DNA of 64,000 nucleotides, taken from positions 16,435-80,434 of the forward strand of contig JAPPJZ010000018.1 in NCBI GenBank assembly GCA_028874365.1, read 5' to 3'. The position numbers and the translations under genes were made by a program. Under the pieces are notes generated by a model, which worked only from the letters and a program-made list of their open reading frames with translations, was not told where the DNA came from and made no database searches. Every line of letters starts with the position of its first letter. The stretch's first letter is position 1. This DNA is from Chloroflexota bacterium. Its GTDB lineage: Bacteria > Chloroflexota > Dehalococcoidia > Bin125. Positions 61,570-64,000 of the stretch are shown in pieces.

Positions 61570-62613
61570 ATGAAAGCCGTCGTAATGGAAGGCGTCCGCC
61601 AACCTCTGGTGGTGCGAGAGTTTGACGATCCGGTGATCGGGCCGAAGGATGCGCTGGTGCGAGTCGAGGCGTGCGGCGTGTGCCGCTCGGACTGGCACCT
61701 CTGGCAGGGTGACCTTTCGTGGGTCGGGTTTGAGCTGCCGCTGCCGGTGGTACTGGGGCACGAATGGGCGGGCACGGTCGAGACGGTGGGCGACGAGGTC
61801 GAGCACATTCGGCCCGGGATGCGGGTGCTGACGCCCTTCCACAACGGCTGCGGCAACTGCCAACTCTGCCGGGTCGGGCTGCCGAACATCTGCGACAACC
61901 AGGCCGGCTTCGCGGGCGGCTTCGCTCAGAAGGCGGCGATTCGCAGCGCCGACTTCAACGCGATTCCGCTGCCCGACAATGTTTCGTTCGAGGCCGGCGC
62001 CGCAATGGGCTGCCGCTTCATGACTTCGTACCACGGAGTTGCCGACCGGGGAGAGGTCTCGGGCGGCGATTGGGTGGTGGTCAACGGCTGCGGCGGCATC
62101 GGTCTTTCGGCGGTGCAGGTTGCGGCCGCCCTGGGCGCCCAGGTAATCGCGGTTGACCTCGAGGAGGGCAAGCTTTCGCTGGCTCGCTCGCAGGGGGCGG
62201 TAGAGACGATCAACGCGCTCGAAGATGACGTGCCAGCACGGGTGCGAGAGATCACGGATGGCGGCGCCAACGTCTCGGTTGACGCGTTGGGGATCAAAGC
62301 AACGATGCTGAACTCGGTGAACTCGCTGCGCAAGGGCGGCGTGCATGTGCAGATCGGGATCACCTCGGCGGACGAGGCGGGCGAGGTCGGTCTGCCGATC
62401 GACTTCATCACGATGTCGGAGATCGAGTTCCGCGGCTCACTGGGCCTGCCGAACCAGAACTACCCGTCGATGCTGAACATGGTTGCATCGGGCAAGCTCA
62501 ACCCGGAGACGATTGTCTCGGAGACGATTTCACTCGACGAGGTGCCGAGTGTGGTCGACTCGATGACGACATTCCAGACGACGGGCTTCGTGACGATCAC
62601 GGACTTTGCCTAG
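61570..62613 (+). CDS. zinc-dependent alcohol dehydrogenase family (MDR)
   Basis: 347 residues; AAAGGGA upstream of ATG 61570. Catalytic zinc ligands in ACGVCRSDWHLW and GHEWAG; structural zinc site CGNCQLCRVGLPNIC with all four Cys; coenzyme-binding VVVNGCGGIGLSAVQVAAALGA. A NAD(P)-dependent alcohol or polyol dehydrogenase. Followed after 6 bases by a polysaccharide deacetylase-family gene, so the two may share a pathway. Confidence 0.95.
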   Translation: MKAVVMEGVRQPLVVREFDDPVIGPKDALVRVEACGVCRSDWHLWQGDLSWVGFELPLPVVLGHEWAGTVETVGDEVEHIRPGMRVLTPFHNGCGNCQLCRVGLPNICDNQAGFAGGFAQKAAIRSADFNAIPLPDNVSFEAGAAMGCRFMTSYHGVADRGEVSGGDWVVVNGCGGIGLSAVQVAAALGAQVIAVDLEEGKLSLARSQGAVETINALEDDVPARVREITDGGANVSVDALGIKATMLNSVNSLRKGGVHVQIGITSADEAGEVGLPIDFITMSEIEFRGSLGLPNQNYPSMLNMVASGKLNPETIVSETISLDEVPSVVDSMTTFQTTGFVTITDFA

Positions 62614-62619
62614 TAACCG

Positions 62620-63522
62620 ATGACTCACGACTGTCCCCACTGCCGTTGGACCGGCGATCGGCGGTTTTGCCCTGCGTGCGGCGCGGCGCTCTGGTCGCCC
62701 GACAGCGACGAGGGCGCCGCGGAATGCACGGTGGTGCTCTCCTTCGACGTCGACGGCTCCTCGGGGATGATCAACCGCGACCCGCGGGTCGAGTTTCGCC
62801 CTTCGGCGCGCTCGTTCGGCGACTACGGCCCGACGGTCGCGGTGCCCCACATCCTGACCGCGCTGAAGCGAGCAGAGGTGCCGTCGTCGTTTTATGTGCC
62901 GGGATGGGTCGCCGAGCGCTCGCCTGCGACCGTCGAGCAGATCGCAGCCGCCGGGCATGAGATCGGGCATCACGGCTACCTGCACGAACCGCCGGCCACG
63001 CTCTCGGCGGAGGAGGAGGCCGAGGTGCTCGACCGGGGCAGCGAGATTTTGCGTGGGATTGTCGGCGAGGCGCCGGTTGGTTACCGATCGCCCTCGTGGG
63101 AGTTGAGCGATGTATCGCTCGACCTGATGTCGGAGCGCGGCTTTCGCTACGACTCGTCGCTGATGGGCTCGGATGCGCCGTACTGGGTCGGCGCAAGAGA
63201 TTCTGCATTGGTCGAGTTGCCGATCCACTGGGCGCTCGACGACTATCCCTACTTCGTCTTCGCGCCGACGGACGGCCGCCGCTTACAGGCTGCACCCGAG
63301 CAGGTGGAATCGACCTGGCGAGACGCGTTCGACGAGCTCTACCGTCGGGGAGGCGTGTTCACCCTGACGATGCACCCGTACATCATCGGCCGACCAGGCC
63401 GCGTGTCGATGCTGGAACGGTTGATCGGGTACATGCAGTCGAAGCCGGGGGTGACGTTCGCGAGGGCGGTGGATGTGTGCGACGAGTTCGCTTCGGAGTG
63501 GTCGTCGGCGCGACCCGGATAG
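62620..63522 (+). CDS. polysaccharide deacetylase-family protein with N-terminal zinc ribbon
   Basis: 300 residues from ATG 62620. N-terminal double CxxC (CPHCRWTGDRRFCPACGA), then NodB-type fold: VVLSFDVDG with the Asp pair, GHEIGHHGYLHE metal-binding His, GYRSPSWELSDVSLDLM and the MHPYIIGRPGRVSML end. Resembles the PuuE/Cda1 branch (allantoinase-like or peptidoglycan deacetylase-like). A cytoplasmic substrate is likely since no signal peptide is present. The zinc ribbon fusion is unusual. Confidence 0.88.
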   Translation: MTHDCPHCRWTGDRRFCPACGAALWSPDSDEGAAECTVVLSFDVDGSSGMINRDPRVEFRPSARSFGDYGPTVAVPHILTALKRAEVPSSFYVPGWVAERSPATVEQIAAAGHEIGHHGYLHEPPATLSAEEEAEVLDRGSEILRGIVGEAPVGYRSPSWELSDVSLDLMSERGFRYDSSLMGSDAPYWVGARDSALVELPIHWALDDYPYFVFAPTDGRRLQAAPEQVESTWRDAFDELYRRGGVFTLTMHPYIIGRPGRVSMLERLIGYMQSKPGVTFARAVDVCDEFASEWSSARPG

Positions 63523-63572
63523 GCCGGCGGCGCCACGCCATATACGCTGGTCACGTTCCGGAGCATCGAGAC

Positions 63573-64000
63573 TTGTCCGACTCGTCCGACCGCGACCGCT
63601 TGAGTCAGGCGTTGGCCGCCATCGATGCGGCGAACGCCGATGACCCGTTCACGCTCAGCGTTGACGGGGTCGCGCTACCGAAGGAGCAGACCCACGCGGA
63701 GATGATGAGCCGCTGGGTCCGGGAACTGAATCCCGAAGCATCGGAGGAGTTGCTGCTAGCGGCTCGGGCGCATCACATTCGACGGTGGATGATTCCGCGC
63801 TCGACGTTCCCGGCGGGTCGATCAGCGTATCTGCGCTGGCGGCGGGCTCTGCACTCGGTGCATGCCGAGCTGACGGCCGCGATCCTGGAGGATTGCGGCT
63901 ATCCGCGACGTTCGGTTGAACGGGTGGCGGCGCTGGTCGCCAAGGCGGAGCTACTGCAAGCGGGCGATCCCGATGCTCAGACGCTCGAGGACGCGCTCTC
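63573..64000 (+). CDS. DUF4202 family protein, C-terminus outside window
   Basis: Starts at TTG 63573 and continues past the right edge (about 142 codons seen). Motifs: ALAAIDAANADDPFTLSVDG, LLLAARAHHIRRWMIPRSTF, YLRWRRALHSVHAELTAAIL and LLQAGDPDAQTLEDAL. These match DUF4202, an HD-like helical family with two conserved His and downstream acidic residues, function unknown. Fifty bases after the deacetylase gene. Confidence 0.82.
   Translation, partial: MSDSSDRDRLSQALAAIDAANADDPFTLSVDGVALPKEQTHAEMMSRWVRELNPEASEELLLAARAHHIRRWMIPRSTFPAGRSAYLRWRRALHSVHAELTAAILEDCGYPRRSVERVAALVAKAELLQAGDPDAQTLEDAL

Overview
The window is high-GC, densely packed bacterial DNA with short gene gaps, many GTG/TTG starts, GTGA/ATGA stop-start overlaps and strong Shine-Dalgarno sites. 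The mix of genes (split ADP-forming acyl-CoA synthetase, LLM-class flavin oxidoreductase, nitronate monooxygenase, acyl-CoA dehydrogenase, phosphotriesterase-family hydrolase, several DinB-fold proteins, an actinobacterial-type inositol-phosphate synthase, a DUF4202 protein at the right edge) suggests an aerobic heterotrophic member of Chloroflexota (Dehalococcoidia/SAR202-like), with Actinobacteriota as the main alternative. This is inferred from gene content only. No rRNA, tRNA or CRISPR array was seen.

Left part (1-7.95 kb) is an accessory region. It holds the end of a secreted-protein gene, a 33-residue ORF, an IS21-like remnant, a helicase-IV-type UvrD helicase, an orphan TIR-domain protein, an IS5-family element with a frameshifted transposase, and a DUF262/GmrSD-type gene cut off at that element. 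From 7.95 to 13.4 kb there is acyl-CoA metabolism: ADP-forming CoA ligase beta and alpha subunits and acetyl-CoA synthetase, mixed with small tail-anchored coiled-coil proteins. An isolated phage-type large terminase with an operator-like palindrome at its promoter lies at 13.6-15.6 kb.

From 15.7 to 35 kb there are many small metabolic and hypothetical genes: rhodanese, HAD phosphatase, three consecutive DinB-like genes, a 2-hydroxyacid dehydrogenase/phosphoribosyltransferase/coiled-coil operon, a Phd-VapC toxin-antitoxin pair and oxidoreductases. The gaps here carry a family of short palindromic repeats. Ten A-type and four B-type copies are recognised in the window, all in the same orientation.

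From 35.1 to 43.7 kb lies an eight-gene minus-strand cluster that reads as an inositol-phospholipid/mannoside pathway: inositol-3-phosphate synthase, two LpxL/PatA-like acyltransferases, a PimA-like glycosyltransferase and a phosphatidylinositol-phosphate-synthase-like enzyme, with a divergent inositol monophosphatase-family gene. This is the most interesting system in the window.

From 44 to 64 kb the content is mostly housekeeping: prfB with a conserved +1 frameshift site, a secreted HExxH peptidase, folD, acpS, nnr, fabF, recJ and an EF-G-like GTPase. Then come fatty-acid/xenobiotic type enzymes (enoyl-CoA hydratase, dienelactone hydrolase, zinc alcohol dehydrogenase, polysaccharide deacetylase).
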